DNA of 64,000 nucleotides, taken from NCBI GenBank assembly GCA_021432635.1, contig MU270029.1, positions 434,001-498,000 of the forward strand. Reading direction: 5' to 3'. The stretch's first letter is position 1; every line of letters starts with the position of its first letter. Of this stretch, positions 10,158 to 22,239 are shown in pieces. Under the pieces are notes generated by a model. The model worked only from the letters and a program-made list of their open reading frames with translations. It did no database searches and had not been told where the DNA came from. Source of the stretch: Thozetella sp. PMI_491. Lineage: Eukaryota > Ascomycota > Sordariomycetes > Chaetosphaeriales > Chaetosphaeriaceae. The translations under genes were made by a program, and so were the position numbers.

Positions 10158-12459
10158 CCTTTCTTCGAAAAATTTAGAGATGTAAACGAGGAAAGGTGAG
10201 GGAGTAGTTGCGGGTATATGGACAGATCGATGCTGAAGATGCTAACTGTAGAAGAGAGAAGATCAAGGTAGCAGAGAAGGCCAGGCGTATGTAAATAAGA
10301 ATGGAGAAGAAAGTTGACCACGATACATTTAATAATACTGTTGCGGTCCCGTGTCTCAACTCTTCGACCAATGTTGCTGATTGCCCCTATCCGCATGAAG
10401 ATACCTAGTGACGCTCCCGGAGGTCTTCGAGTAACCTAGGGAAAGAAAGTGCTAATGAAACCGTATTTTATCAAAATCATTGGATCAATATTGCTGATCC
10501 TCCTCGGTCGTGTATGGGTTTCATCACTCGCCTCGGCTACCGCTATCTCTTTTTGTTGAGGGGGTTGAGAATCTGAAACAGGTATTTTGTTTACATTAGA
10601 CATCTCCTACCTAGTTGCTCCAAGTCGAGACCGATTGAACCATGGTCTCAAACCTTTGACCCGTAAGTTCACGATCGAGACCAATTAGATCGGCTCAATT
10701 CAACTTGTTTCTACGGTTTCTTTTAATCATCTACTCGATAAACCGGATCGACTCTATCCGCATGCACATGTTCTGCGTACTAAAAACATTCGCGTTCCAG
10801 GCTTCCCTGACAATGGCGATTGTCTGGGCAGCCTTGCTGCTGTCGGTGTAGGAGTTGTAACCCCAGGCCAAACCTTTGATCGAATCTGCGGCTTAAGACA
10901 TATTCTCAAGCTGTCTAGAGCGATATCTAAACCCGGAGCGCGATATATTGTGTGGAATGGTCACAATTTAGTGTTACCCGAATCGGGAGCTGGGGAGAGC
11001 GGACGAAATCGCGCCCGTGTGGGTCGTTCATGTCCGCAGACTAGCAATGAATAGATGTTCACCCCTCGCGTGCCATATATGCACTCCTCGATTCTGACCC
11101 AAACCACTCTGAAAAAAAAACCACCATCTTAATCGGTTTCCTCAGCAACAGTAACTTGAACATAGTAGTTATATTCCCTGGCCAAAGAATTAGGCGAGAG
11201 TGGGGGTGGCGGTCCGAGGTCGATTCGGGACACAGGCACCGGGAAGATGACTGTCGTTAAAGCCATCTTGACGAAGCGAATCAAGTGCTCCGGATGTGTC
11301 GGACGTGGAAAGAGGTCAGGAAAACACGCTCTCCTTCTCCAGAGGCGTATGCAAGGATTGCCTCACTACATGAGACGACAGCCTCATCAAAAGCTGTAAC
11401 GACTTCTTTTCGTGTTGCGGAGTTGCTGATTTCATTAGCCAGTAAGAGTTCAAGATCATGGAGATTCTAATTAGATCATAGAGTTCGACATCCTATCCCA
11501 GACGGGCAAAGGAGGGTCGTCTGATAGAGAGGACATGGCTGGAAATGGGATCTTGCTGCTGGCCAAATGGCATAGTATCCCGTGGCTTTGTTGATCACGG
11601 AACTGGGAAGTACTCTTTATTAATACCAGTCATTGGTAAACAAAATTCGAAAAAGCAACATGATCTCCGACGTTCTCTCCCTTAAAAGGATGTAAGGGCA
11701 AGGTGCTTCCTAACAACTTAACGAGGCTCTGAAGGTTAGCAAGAGAGCGCACAATGCAACATTAGTGCTTGACCTGTACAATGCTACCGCTGCGCATAGC
11801 CTGGGCGGGTCAAACAATGCGACTTGTCGAGCGACGAGCAGTACATGGTCGAATAGAGATGTTCTGTGGCGCTCTCTAATGCATAATGCTGAGGCTGTGA
11901 CCTCCCATGACCGAACCTAAGAGGCAACCACATTGGGAGATTGGGGCTGTGCTTGTGATAGTGCTAGTGCCTGCGCCAGGTATGAAAGAAAGCTAATGCG
12001 GGTGAGCCCCGCACCAGTCTACATACCCTTGGTGGTGTCGTGAGGGCCGGAGCAAATCTCGCTATATGGCTCTATTTTCTTGGTTGATCATGCGAGAGGG
12101 CTTTTTCGGAAAGTTCAATTCTCTTTGCAGGTAAATAGGTCATGAGAGTGAATAAGGTATACGTTAACATCGTGAAGCAGGAAAAGCATGTCCTACCGAC
12201 AATCATCACCACTTTCTTCGTATCCAATCTCTCCGGACTCCAAGCCAGCAATCTCATGAAGTGCCGGACAACCCCCTGTATCACAGAACATATTTAATAA
12301 TATTGTAAACGTTATAAGCCCACGGTCCTCATCCGTTTGGGGCTCAATATGAGGCTGATCTAGGGCCTCTGGCCCCGCCTCTTCCTCATCCTCAGCTAGT
12401 CCAATACTCCCCCGCAATCGCTTCCGTTGCAATAACCAGGCCCACCAAAAACAGAATTG
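10158..12459. other. Gene-poor region
   Basis: About 2.3 kb with no supportable gene. The first few hundred bases (10158-10420) are the glycosyltransferase promoter side. A short stretch on the minus strand near 11300-11470 reads as an open, charged, helix-like peptide and could be a decayed coding fragment, but no start, stop or splice context supports it. Near 12200-12430 the minus strand has an acidic open frame that could be the 3' flank or an unrecognised exon of the next gene. Confidence 0.4.
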
Positions 12460-12912
12460 TCAATCTTTTGTGATCTCAGTTGAAGTCTTGGGAGAATCTG
12501 GCTTCGACGCATCCTCAGGAGTAGGCTCTTCGCAGTCTGAATCGTCTGAGACGTTGTCATCAATGTCCCATCGTTGTTGGCCTGGCCTCTGCCAGTATGC
12601 TCTTTTGAACTGGTATCCCCGGAAGAGATATTCCTTCTGCAAAGGTACGGGGTTAATGAGCGAACCAGGCTATATGTTGGAAGGAGAACGTACAAGTCCC
12701 GCTACGTCTTCTCGATTGAGGTAGATCATATACATGTTGTGTCGCATCTCGGCCTTGAAGGTGCCGGTCTTGCAGACTTGCTCCAGTCCTTGGCTGAGCT
12801 GACGCTGGCTGATGAAGCTGGAATGGACGCGTAGCATCACGGTGCCGACCTTCCGTGGCGCTCCCGCCCCCTCGGTAGGGCCCGACGTCGGCGCATCCGA
12901 GACTGTTGACAT
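12460..12912 (-). CDS. Small hypothetical protein, 2 exons (doubtful)
   Basis: I do not recognise this protein. A 131-residue model joins 12912-12694 and 12636-12460 across a 57-bp intron with donor GTACGT, acceptor TTTGCAG and an AT-rich 3' half, in phase 0. The first exon starts MSTVSDAPTSGP, has a Pro/Gly/Ala-rich lead, then a compact stretch (GTVMLRVHSSFISQRQL, MYMIYLNRED). The second exon begins KEYLFRGYQFKRAYW and ends in an acidic Ser/Asp/Glu/Pro-rich tail. The frame stays open upstream to 13287 without an obvious better ATG, so the N terminus may be longer. It lies alone in a gene-poor stretch and may be lineage-specific or not a gene. Confidence 0.4.
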
Positions 12913-15126
12913 TCCAGGCTTAGAGGGCTTTTCGACCGCTCGAGTTGTGTAATTCACAGTATAATGGGTGTCATAGGACGAAATATTTCCTTCTCGGAAA
13001 GGCCGATGTACGATGACTGGCACATAGGTCGAAGGAGGCCGGGATATTAAGGTCAGGGCGGGCTGCCCCCCAAAGCTTGATCTGTTCGATGTGCATCTTG
13101 GTGGCATTGTCGTCTCCCCACCTGGCGCCCGCATCCGGGCGCTGTAAAGTATGCCCACCAAAAAGCCTTTCAGGAATAGGACGGGCTCTTGCATTAAGAC
13201 AGGGTAGCGTCGCACAGTGAGGGCTGTGCAGCAGCTGCTGCCAATGATTGGAGGAGCACCTTGAGTATTGAAAAAGATAGGTACCAAGATACCTACCCAG
13301 GTAGACTACTCTTCTTCCCGTAATGAAAGGCTAGGTGCCGATTACAGCACAAGCTCATGTTTGACAAACTTCGATTTACCGCGGGGCTAAAATGCATCTT
13401 TCGCCCCGTGTAAATGCGTAACATCCTATGAATCTGACACTATGAAGTCGTGTTTCGTTACCCCTCTCTGCCGTGGAGAGCGGCAATGATGAGACAAGGC
13501 TTTCCGCTAGGGACAATAAAGAATACCACGGTAGATGCAACTCCAGTCTGCTTTTGTTTTTGGAGCCGTGTGCATCTTCCCCGAAGCCATTTAGGCTGCA
13601 AGGCATGGCGAATTTGCACCGTGTCGACGGTCTCGAGTTATTTGAGCACTTCTTTCGGCCTCCTTTGCTCATGGTCAATCTCTCACCTAGAAGTAGCCTA
13701 TCTCTCGGTGGCGGGGCACGGGCACTCTATAAGTGGTGGGTTGGAGAGGGGTCCTAGCCTCAGTATAGTGGTGGCGCAGCCACCACCATATGTGCATCAT
13801 ATTAGTGCCACAATGAATTAGGTGGTGTGGTAGAAAGCCCTAGATAGCTGCCTGGCAGGCGAAGAATAACGAATTCAATGCCAAGTGAAGAGACACGTAG
13901 TGGTCCAAAGTACTTAAATAGGAATCGCTTCTCAAGACAAGTGGGAGGTTGGTGGCTTTCTGCGAGGCTGCAATATAGCAATGGTGCCATCAGCGTGCGT
14001 GAAGAGCCCTGTTTTATTGACGATGAGCCAGGAATAGGTGGTGTCCGATCAGCCTCAAATGGCTCCCAATAGTTCAAAACGTGCCGCAGGACGGCGCTTC
14101 GATGCTACCGCGCTTAGCCGGGGGTGAAGACGCTCCTCATGGAGCTCTACGCAGAAGACGGTTCGGGATACCTTCTTGTTTACAATTTTGGATCACTTGG
14201 TAGACCCTGTGACGGTGGTTTCATTCTTGGCCCGTAGCAGCCACCAACTTATTAGAACCTGGCTGAGCACTAGTGATTTCTAGAGGTAGTGGCTGCTCTA
14301 GAGGCAGCCATTTTACTGACTTGTTTCGCTAATTGACAGGCCGCATGCCCTGCGGTGAGGCGGTCGGTAGCGCCGGGCTGAGCAGCTCTTCACCAGCCGT
14401 CGTCGAAGGATCGACACCACCTCAACTCGCCCGCTCACCGGGCGCTTGATCAGCGGCAAGCCCCTTCGCAACCACCAGCATTCGTATGCTACCACCCATA
14501 TTCAGAGCCTTGTTCTTACCACCACTCACCGAGACCATCCTGAGGGGAGGTACACTATACAAATTGGGGTGGAATCGTAAAATCTATAATGTGAAGCAGC
14601 CAGCAATTGTCTTGCGGAGTGAGAAGAAGAACCACGTTCGGTCGCTGAGGTTCCGCTAGAAGTTTGACGGGTGAAATAAGGCTCGACTTCCCGATAGTCG
14701 CAGGGCTGAGGTCTCCAACCCCCCCTAAATATGTGTCGGAAACACCGTCGGAATCACTCGGACAACTTCAAGGCTCAGCGAAAGCCCCTTGAACGGTGAG
14801 GGAGCCAGCCTTCCCAGCAGCCACCGCGCAACTAATGCCTGCAATCTCGTGCATCATCGTGCATAGAGGATTGTCGAATATATATCCCTGCGTGCTTCCT
14901 TGGCCTCCTAATGTTTGATTATACGAGCCCCGGCCTTCTTTCCCAGCCCTTCAATATCTTTTGTATTTTGCCAAGCAATAGGAGGCACTAGAGGGCTGGC
15001 TGGGCTTATCTGCGACGCTGCGGCCGCGTCTCTTGGGATAGGTCCCGCCATCGATAGTGCCAATCACAGGCCATCCTTGCCCTTCCACAGGGCGCTCTGG
15101 CGGCGCTTCCCGCACTTTGACACGCG
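12913..15126. other. Gene-poor region with small hairpins
   Basis: About 2.2 kb with no confident gene. A perfect 8-bp inverted repeat with a 3-base loop lies at 13768-13786 (GTGGTGGC, GCA, GCCACCAC). Related GTGGCTGC/GCAGCCAC words recur at 14235-14310, including GGCTGCTCTAGAGGCAGCC, suggesting short decayed repeats. The last 250 bp before 15127 are the promoter and leader of the kinase gene. Confidence 0.4.
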
Positions 15127-18100
15127 ATGGATTCCAATGATGACTCGGACAGCCATGCGGTCCCCGAAGACACCCCACCCCCTGCCAGCACAGAGGCACA
15201 TATCACAGGCTTAGATGGTGACTTGCTTCAATTCCCAGGTACGTATCCCCCATACTTTTGAGATCTCCTACGGCCCTGTACTTGCTACACAAATGGTCTA
15301 ACTATCGAACGACGTGCAGTAAGGACTGCTAGCCACATTCATCAACCATCTTTTCGAGATAACGAGTTCGTCCCGCCCGGTAAAGAACATGACGATACGG
15401 TCCAGAATCCCGATACATCCAAGGGATCTTACGCAACCCCCCCTGTGATTATCGTACAAGGTGCGCAGGAGGCGTCTCAGCAGACGGGAGAGAAAGACAA
15501 CAAAGGCGGCCGCATTTCAGCGTCCGAAAGTGATGCCTCAGATGCCGCGTTCAGCAACAGCATCCAGATGGTTGACGATGGGGGGTTCAGTGCTTGGAAG
15601 CCTTCCTCTGGCGATCAGCCAAATGAGGAAGATGATACAAATTCTAGTTCTGCGTCAAACACCGAAGGAACCCAGGCTTCTGCCAACGATCCTCAGGGAG
15701 CGGAAACATCAACGAGGGAGCCATCAAGCAACCCGCACGAAACGTTACGAGGTGTCGGCTCTTCGTTCTCAGGAACAGAGACACACGAAAACGCCAGCAG
15801 TGATGAACTAGCGAAACGCATCGATGCGGAAAATTTTGTCGAAGCTGTGGGTGGGAAGCTCCATAGAGCGCTGAAGGACTCCGCGTTCAACAAAAGGGAG
15901 TTTCTGCCGCTTAATAGATTATGCTCTATCCTTGGCGAAGCCACCATTCGAAAGTTACTCGCCGACGTCTACCCGACCTGGACTGAGCCAAGAATAGACG
16001 AATGTGTCAGCAAGATCTGCGGCCCCGATGTTCCGGGCACCGGGAGGAGGCGGATTTTTGCGGTGCTTGTTATAATCGAGAAGGTCAAAGCTATCGATGA
16101 CTTCATCAAGTGTGAAGTATGGGACACTCACTTGCCCTTGGACGTGGAGCATAAAACCAACAAGAGCAAAGGCTACTACTTGTGCAAAAAGGGGGATCCC
16201 GACCTCCCGAACCCCTTGCCCTGTTGCCGTGGGTGGCAATCAAAGCATATGCGTGCTTTCAAGCAAAATCAAGCGTACATGCTGGCCTCTTACCTAAACC
16301 TCCCAGGAAACGAGACGTACTACTACAAGTTGCTACCAGAGTCCGTCCTTCCTTTTATATCACGAGTCCACATGAAAGGTGGGGGCTTTAGCCAAGTGTC
16401 GAAAGTGCAGATTCATAAAGGCCACCACAACTTCCCACAAACCGAGGTATACAGGCACATTGTGATACTGCAGTGGTAGCGTCGACTAATCGCTTGAACT
16501 TTCTTACAGGAATTTCCAGATGCTCAACCATACTTTGCGCTAAAAGAGCTGCACTCCCACGATCCAGCTTATTTCAAGAAGGAAGTCGAAGTTCTGCAGA
16601 GGTTCAGCGGTAGAAGCAAGCCCAATCCTTACCTGATACGACTCTTGCTTGCCTTCAGCTATGATAACACACACTACCTCCTTTTCAACTGGGCGGATGG
16701 AAATCTCAAACAGTATTGGGCGAGTGAACCAAACCCGCAAGTCACGCACGAACGGTCATGTTTGGTCATGCAGCAATGCCTAAGCATCGCGCTGGGTTTG
16801 CGGCGCATACATCATGTTACATCCGATTCGTGGCCGCCCAAAAAGGATGGCTCAAGCGCCAACAAGTCCGGCCTCAAAGAGTCTGACGCCCAGAAAGGGA
16901 AAGGCAAGGAAGACAAGGACTGGGGTCGTCACGGTGATATCAAGCCGGAGAATATTCTTTGGTTTCGCAGCAAAGGCAAGAACCGCCTCCTGATATCAGA
17001 CTTCGGCCTATCCCGGTACCACTCCTATCTGTCCAAGTCGAGAAACGATTCCGAGGATCTTGACGGCTTCTCCCCTACGTATCGGCCCCCTGACATCGAC
17101 ATGCGGAAGCCCATCACACCGCGATATGATATCTGGGCTCTAGGCTGTGTTTTCCTAGAATATCTCTCGTGGTACCTCCTAGGCCACGACTTGACCGAAA
17201 GAAATTTTACTAACGAGCGGCTTCGCGACGACGAGCATATGGCGCCGGGTATCTTTGAGGATAAATTCTTTAATCTTGTCGGAGAGAATGGCCAGAGGCA
17301 ACCTGTGGTAAAACAGTCTGTCAAGATGGTACGTGTTTCTCCTACATGCGATTCCTCCACTCTCAGTTCCGAATATTGACTTGAAGCTAGTGGATCCAGA
17401 GACTCCATGCCCACGAACGCTGCCCCAAATTTGTCCACGCATTTTTGGATGTTATCGAGGATAATCTCATGGTCGTCGACTCGAATAGTAGATGGGACTG
17501 CGAAGACGTTGTACGGGAACTTTCGGTGATTCGGGGTCTCTGCGAAAGTTCCGAGGAGTATAGTGCTAAGGGCGAGCCCCGGGGAGCAAGGCCTACAGAG
17601 TTTGCAATCCCAAAGGACGAACCGAACGAAAAGGATCAGGGAATAGACGTCTTAGAGTTGTTGAGACCCAAAATCTTGCCTGGGAAACTCAAGACAACAG
17701 TATCAAGTGGCCGAAAAATTCAACATGGGCAAAGTCGTGATGAATATCTTGAACAACCAGAACAGGCAGATTCAGGGACAGATGAAGACGACGCAAAGTC
17801 CCAGCAGGAGATCCAAGAGGTGACAGCTGCTTATATCAAGAGCGACACATCCATGCTAGCTATGAACAGGGAGGACGAAAGCGAAGCTGGAGACCCAGAA
17901 GACAACGATGCTACTAAGCAAAGAGGGAGTCAATCCTCAGGGGAAAACACACGCATACCAAGGCTGCTAGCTCAGAGCACTTTGATGACATCCCAGGAGT
18001 CTGGGGAGCCTGGCCCAAGTTATTCGGCCAATACAACGCCCTTAGCGACGCCTATGGTGTCTCTAGGAAGACTCCCGACGCTACAAGAGCCAGCTGGCCA

Positions 18101-18563
18101 GGAAGACAAAGTGCGGGCTCCAGAAGATTACCCCCAAGAGATTGGAGAAACACAGTCAGCATCTTCGTCAAAAGGAGTTCAAACTGAGCCCAAGGCTCCT
18201 ATGCAGAAGGAATTCTCAGCGCCCACCATCGTAGTTGCAAGCCCGGCAACGGTAGCCCATGCTTCCGACTCCGCTGTCGTGGATGGCAGCTCTGGCGTTG
18301 AGAATCCTGCTGACCTAGCACCGTCCTCCCACCATTCTACCCAAGTGAGAGGTACCAGCGACTTATCGGTGGGGCCGTTCAAGACTAGCCACGACGACAC
18401 GGCTGACCCGCTCGCTGGACACTCGTCCTCTATGGCCCCCCTGGGCGGGACTCCGCAGCCCAAAGTTAAAACGGGTTCTCGTGGCAGGTTGCGAAAATTT
18501 TGGCAGTCGCTGAAGCAGGTGTGGGGAGCGGCGACTCACTGTTGTACTGGTGAATCAGAGTGA
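15127..18563 (+). CDS. Large protein kinase-domain protein, 4 exons
   Basis: Predicted 1076 residues: exons 15127-15238, 15320-16446, 16510-17328 and 17391-18563. Donors are GTACGT, GTATAC and GTACGT; the first intron has branch GTCTAAC; all are in phase. Residues 1-250 are acidic and low complexity. A helical domain follows (about 250-350), then a kinase fold: lysine in YFALKE (about 425), catalytic loop RHGDIKPENIL (554-556 = HGD instead of HRD), DFG at 577-579, SPTYRPPD as the APE-like region, and YDIWALGCVFLE. A Lys/Ser-rich insert of about 35 residues precedes the catalytic loop. The 370-residue tail is Ser/Pro/Glu-rich and ends in a basic amphipathic segment with a Cys-Cys pair. Asp and DFG are kept, so activity is plausible. 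The substrate is unknown; multidomain kinases of this kind are common in accessory fungal loci. Confidence 0.85.
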
Positions 18564-19240
18564 GAATGCTGCTTGTGGGCTTGAATGACTGAATATGCTG
18601 AGGATGGCGAGCAGACATGAGGGCATTTATTCGCGGTGAAGGCGTTGATATAGACTGGGTGTCATTGTTCTTTCTATGCGTAATACCCTATCTCCATTGA
18701 CAAGCGTTTTGAAAGCCAAAATACATGGTTCATTAGGTATATAGAGCCATTTGCGTTGTATAGTACCTTACACCTAGTTCTGATTAATTCCATTAGGGCG
18801 GCGTGGTTACCAACATGATGGTTCTCTAGGCCCAGGAAACAGTCTGATATTATCATATTCCCATTCGAGAAAGGCTATCGCCTTTTTCTGTGTTATCCCC
18901 TTGGGGGTGGTTGCTCGCCACAGGACCGTGGTCGCGAAACCCGAATATTTTTGACACTCTCGATTCATTATGCCGATTGCATTTACGCTCTTGGAAAAGA
19001 ATCGCATCCGCGGTATAGATACCTGTTTACATTGCCCCTATTTCCCGGACGATTCCCTGGTGTTTGGGGAGGGCGGAGCCAACGCCACTGATGAGGATCG
19101 TGGACCAATAGGAAGTCCGGGACGCGCGGTAAGTGACATCACCTATCGATTACGTGCGCCATGTGAGCCAGGCCGGCATCCGCCATCGGGCATCACACGA
19201 CCTTGGCCTTCTCTGCCACCACAACAATTCATCTCACGCC
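18564..19240. other. Intergenic region with TENA-gene promoter
   Basis: About 680 bp. It holds the 3' flank of the kinase and the promoter of the TENA/THI-4 gene. CCAAT occurs at about 19105, roughly 135 bp upstream of the ATG. No gene is seen. Confidence 0.5.
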
Positions 19241-20092
19241 ATGGCATCGGCTCAATCGTTCCACCTCACTGAGCACCTGCTCTCCCGCTCGGCCAGCGAG
19301 TACCAGGCCGCGACGCAGGCGCCGTTCCTTGTCGCCGCCGCAGAGGGCCGCCTCTCCAAGGAGACGCTCGGCGAGTGGCTCGCCAACGACCGTCTCTACA
19401 TCCACGCCTATATCCGCGCTGTCGGCACCCTGCTCGCCTCCATCGACCTGCCGCAGACCGTGCCCTCGGTCGAGGCGCCCGAGACGCAGCTGGTGGACTG
19501 GCTGATCGAGGCCCTGGCGGCCGTGCGCAAGGAAGAGCGTTTCTTCATCGAGGTCGCCGAGCGCTACGGGCTTGGGATGAACCTCGAGGCCAAGACCATC
19601 TCGCAGGGCGGGTTCGAGGTCGCCAAGGTCCAGGAAGAGAGCAAGATCCCGGGCCTGCCCATGATCGAGTCTGTGTTCGCGTCCATCCCTGCACGAGCCG
19701 CTCCGGACTCTGGCTTCAGCATAGCCGCCTTGGGAGGGGCGCCCACCCCGATCCAGATTCCCTGGCTGGAGGGCGCGATCGTGCTCTGGGGGACTGAGCG
19801 CGTCTATCTCGATGCCTGGTCGTTTGCAAAGTCCAAGCAGCCCAACTTTGGCCAACGCGCCGTGACCGAGGACGCAGATGGCGGAGCTCTGCGCAAGGAG
19901 TTCATACCCAACTGGAGCTCGCTGGAGTTTTCAAACTTTGTGGCGCGGCTGGGTGGCATCATTGACTACTCGGTGGCGGTCGTGGTGGAGCGCGTAGGCG
20001 AGAAGGCCAAGGACGACATTCTGAAGCGCGTCGAGGAGAAGTGGAAGTCGTTGCTTGCGGCGGAGGCGGCGTTCTGGCCCCATGTAGAGTGA
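19241..20092 (+). CDS. TENA/THI-4/PQQC-family protein
   Basis: Single exon, 283 residues. I chose ATG 19241 (context CACGCCATGGC) over the longer frame because homology-like sequence begins at MASAQSFHLTEHLL. The sequence has the haem-oxygenase-like all-helical fold features of the family: ATQAPFLVAAAEGRLSKETLGEWLANDRLY near the N terminus, FFIEVAERYGL mid-protein, and a C-terminal LEFSNFVARLGGIIDYS with a long final helix. Bacterial TenA members are thiaminase II or pyrimidine-salvage enzymes; fungal stand-alone members are often uncharacterised. It is convergent with the FAD monooxygenase 300 bp downstream. GC is high, as in that neighbour. Exact reaction unknown. Confidence 0.85.
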   Translation: MASAQSFHLTEHLLSRSASEYQAATQAPFLVAAAEGRLSKETLGEWLANDRLYIHAYIRAVGTLLASIDLPQTVPSVEAPETQLVDWLIEALAAVRKEERFFIEVAERYGLGMNLEAKTISQGGFEVAKVQEESKIPGLPMIESVFASIPARAAPDSGFSIAALGGAPTPIQIPWLEGAIVLWGTERVYLDAWSFAKSKQPNFGQRAVTEDADGGALRKEFIPNWSSLEFSNFVARLGGIIDYSVAVVVERVGEKAKDDILKRVEEKWKSLLAAEAAFWPHVE

Positions 20093-20389
20093 TGGAGATC
20101 GACAAAAGAAATACTGTGTTTTGGCTGGGCCACTTCATGCGCTATAGAACACTACAAATTCTGGAGGCTTGCTGGCGCTCTGCCACATGATCTCTCAGTT
20201 AGCCGTTGTATACACAGCAGAAATAGTCTACGTGGATGCTGTCGAGAAGCTTGCTACGTAGTCCACAAAGACTGAATGGATCGTCGCCCTCTACAAGGCC
20301 CGTATTTACAGCCTTGCCTGTGACCTAGGAGCTCCTGATCACCTGCAAGTACCAAACTTTAAGGAAGGGATGAACAAAGCGGCAACATT

Positions 20390-22239
20390 TTACTGCTGGC
20401 TCACCTTTGTCTTCCACTCCTCGACAATGACCTTGTAGTCTTCAGGCCCGTATGGCTCAGTCGCTTCCGCCAACCAGCTTCCCTTGCGATGCACCTTGAG
20501 CCCCAGATCGCCGAGCAGCAGGTCAACGTAGGGCACGGCGTCGAAGACGAAGTCGGGATACACGCTCCCATATCCGCAGGGATACCGCCACTTCCCGAAC
20601 CGCGAGTGCAGCGCAGTCTCGTGCCGGACCTCCTCGAGCGTCTTGGTCTCCTGGGTAGCCCTCGAGGGATCTACCGGCGGCATGACAGAGACGGGAAGCT
20701 GGTCATGGAAGAAGGCATGGATCCATATCGCCTGGACTTGCGCGATGATTGTGGTGGTGAAGTTGGCGACCACGCCGGCGAACGCAATGTCGCGCGCCTG
20801 GGGGAACTTGGCAGAGGGAGGCACAATGAAATGGTAGAGGGTAAACGGAGACAGAGGTGCCGATGGAGCGGTTTCGATGGTCGTGAGCCCCTGCGAGTCC
20901 ACTAGAGGCTTCTGCTTTCTGTTTTGCTCCGGTTGGTCCTGAAGTCGGGGGAACTGTGCGAGAATCTCCTTATCCACTTCTTCGGCAGTGTGGGGGTTGA
21001 GCAACGAGTCCGGCTCGGGGGCGTGGGGCATCCCAAGCTCCTTCTCGATGCCTTCGGGCAGGAACTTAATCGAAGGCAGCTTCTTCCAGCCCGTGCCGCA
21101 GCACAAGGCATCCGTCTTCAGCGCGGTTCCATCGGACAGGTGAACGGTCCCTGCCGACAAATGCGTAATGTCGGCGATGTGGATCTTGACGGTGCCGTTC
21201 CGGACCAGATCGAAGAAATTGGTGGGGTAGTTCATGATGGAGAAGGACGAGGCCGTGAACATGGGCGGGCTCCAAGGCACGAGCTTCTTGGTCTCGGGGT
21301 GTGCGCAATACTGGTTCAGGGTGAGGACGTCGTTGCCGTGGATGGACCAGAACGTGTTGGTGATGGCACGGCCGACCGCGGTGCCGTGGAAGAAGCCCCG
21401 GATGCCGGCGTAGCCGTCCGCGGCGCCCCAGACGCAAGGGCTGAACCAGGTGAGCATGCGGGTATGCACCAGCTTCTCGAGCCACTTCTTCAGCGGCGTG
21501 ACGAACGGCGGGGCCATCCACGCCGGGCCATGGCCGCTCTCGCGGATAACCCAGTCGACCTTGACGCCCTTGCTAGCATATGCGTAGACCGAGTCCCAGC
21601 CGCTTTTCATGCCGCCGAGGACCGTGACGGACTGACACGTGTCCAGCGTGTCGGCATGCTTGAGCAAGTCATTGCTGTGGAACAGGGGAGCACGGAAGGC
21701 CTCCTGGCCTTCGAACTCGGGCACGAATGTCTTGGACGTCACGCCAGTAGCCACGACCAGCTTCTTGGCAAAGAGCTTGCTCCGCCGGGCGGGATCGTTC
21801 CCCTCCTGCAGAGTCAAGGTCCAGCCTCCATCGTCGGCGTGCTCGGCCGTCAGGACCTTGACGCTGTAGCGGATCTTGTCCAGGATACCGAAGCGACGGG
21901 CGTAGACAGCTAGGTACGCATGAATAACGCTACCAGGGACGTGCTCTCCAGGCTGGACCCCAAAGGTCTCCGAGTCCATTGGCAGTCCAGGGTAGTCGTA
22001 CGTCCCCAGCAGATTGTTGCTCCTTAGCCCAGGGTAGAGTCTTTCCTTGGCCCACGTCCCTCCCAGGCTCTCGTTTGCCTCTAAGACCACCAGGCTTTGG
22101 GTTGGGCTCAGCTCCCGGTGCGTCTTAGCGACCGCCAGCCCGAAGACGCCTGTGATAGGTCAGCCACAATCACAGATCCAGGGGTCGACGGTTCACGGCA
22201 CCTACCTGCGCCGACGACCACCACATCGATAGATTCCAT
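20390..22239 (-). CDS. FAD-dependent monooxygenase (FMO/Baeyer-Villiger-like), 2 exons
   Basis: Predicted 597 residues: exon 1 22239-22206 and exon 2 22149-20390, split by a 56-bp intron (GTAGGT...CACAG, branch GGCTGAC). The intron falls inside the FAD-binding fingerprint, which reads MESIDVVVVGAGVFG once spliced (GxGxxG at residues 10-15). Then come LGGTWAKERLYPGLRSNN, ATGVTSKTFVPEF followed by FEG with a downstream His (FMO-like motif), and a second nucleotide site VTVLGGMKSG for NADPH. Family members insert one oxygen into a ketone, N or S using NADPH and O2. The length is typical. No secretion signal; probably cytosolic. Such genes are common tailoring enzymes of fungal metabolites, but no backbone synthase is in view. 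It converges with the TENA gene. Confidence 0.9.

Noticed and set aside
13802-14077. Possible Gypsy integrase C-terminal fragment (KYFGPLRV on the minus strand)
   Set aside because: Only a handful of residues resemble that region, with no flanking pol sequence or terminal repeats, so no element is called.
20924-21913. 329-codon plus-strand frame over the monooxygenase gene
   Set aside because: Antisense shadow of a GC-rich coding region; the minus strand has the recognisable FAD and NADPH motifs.
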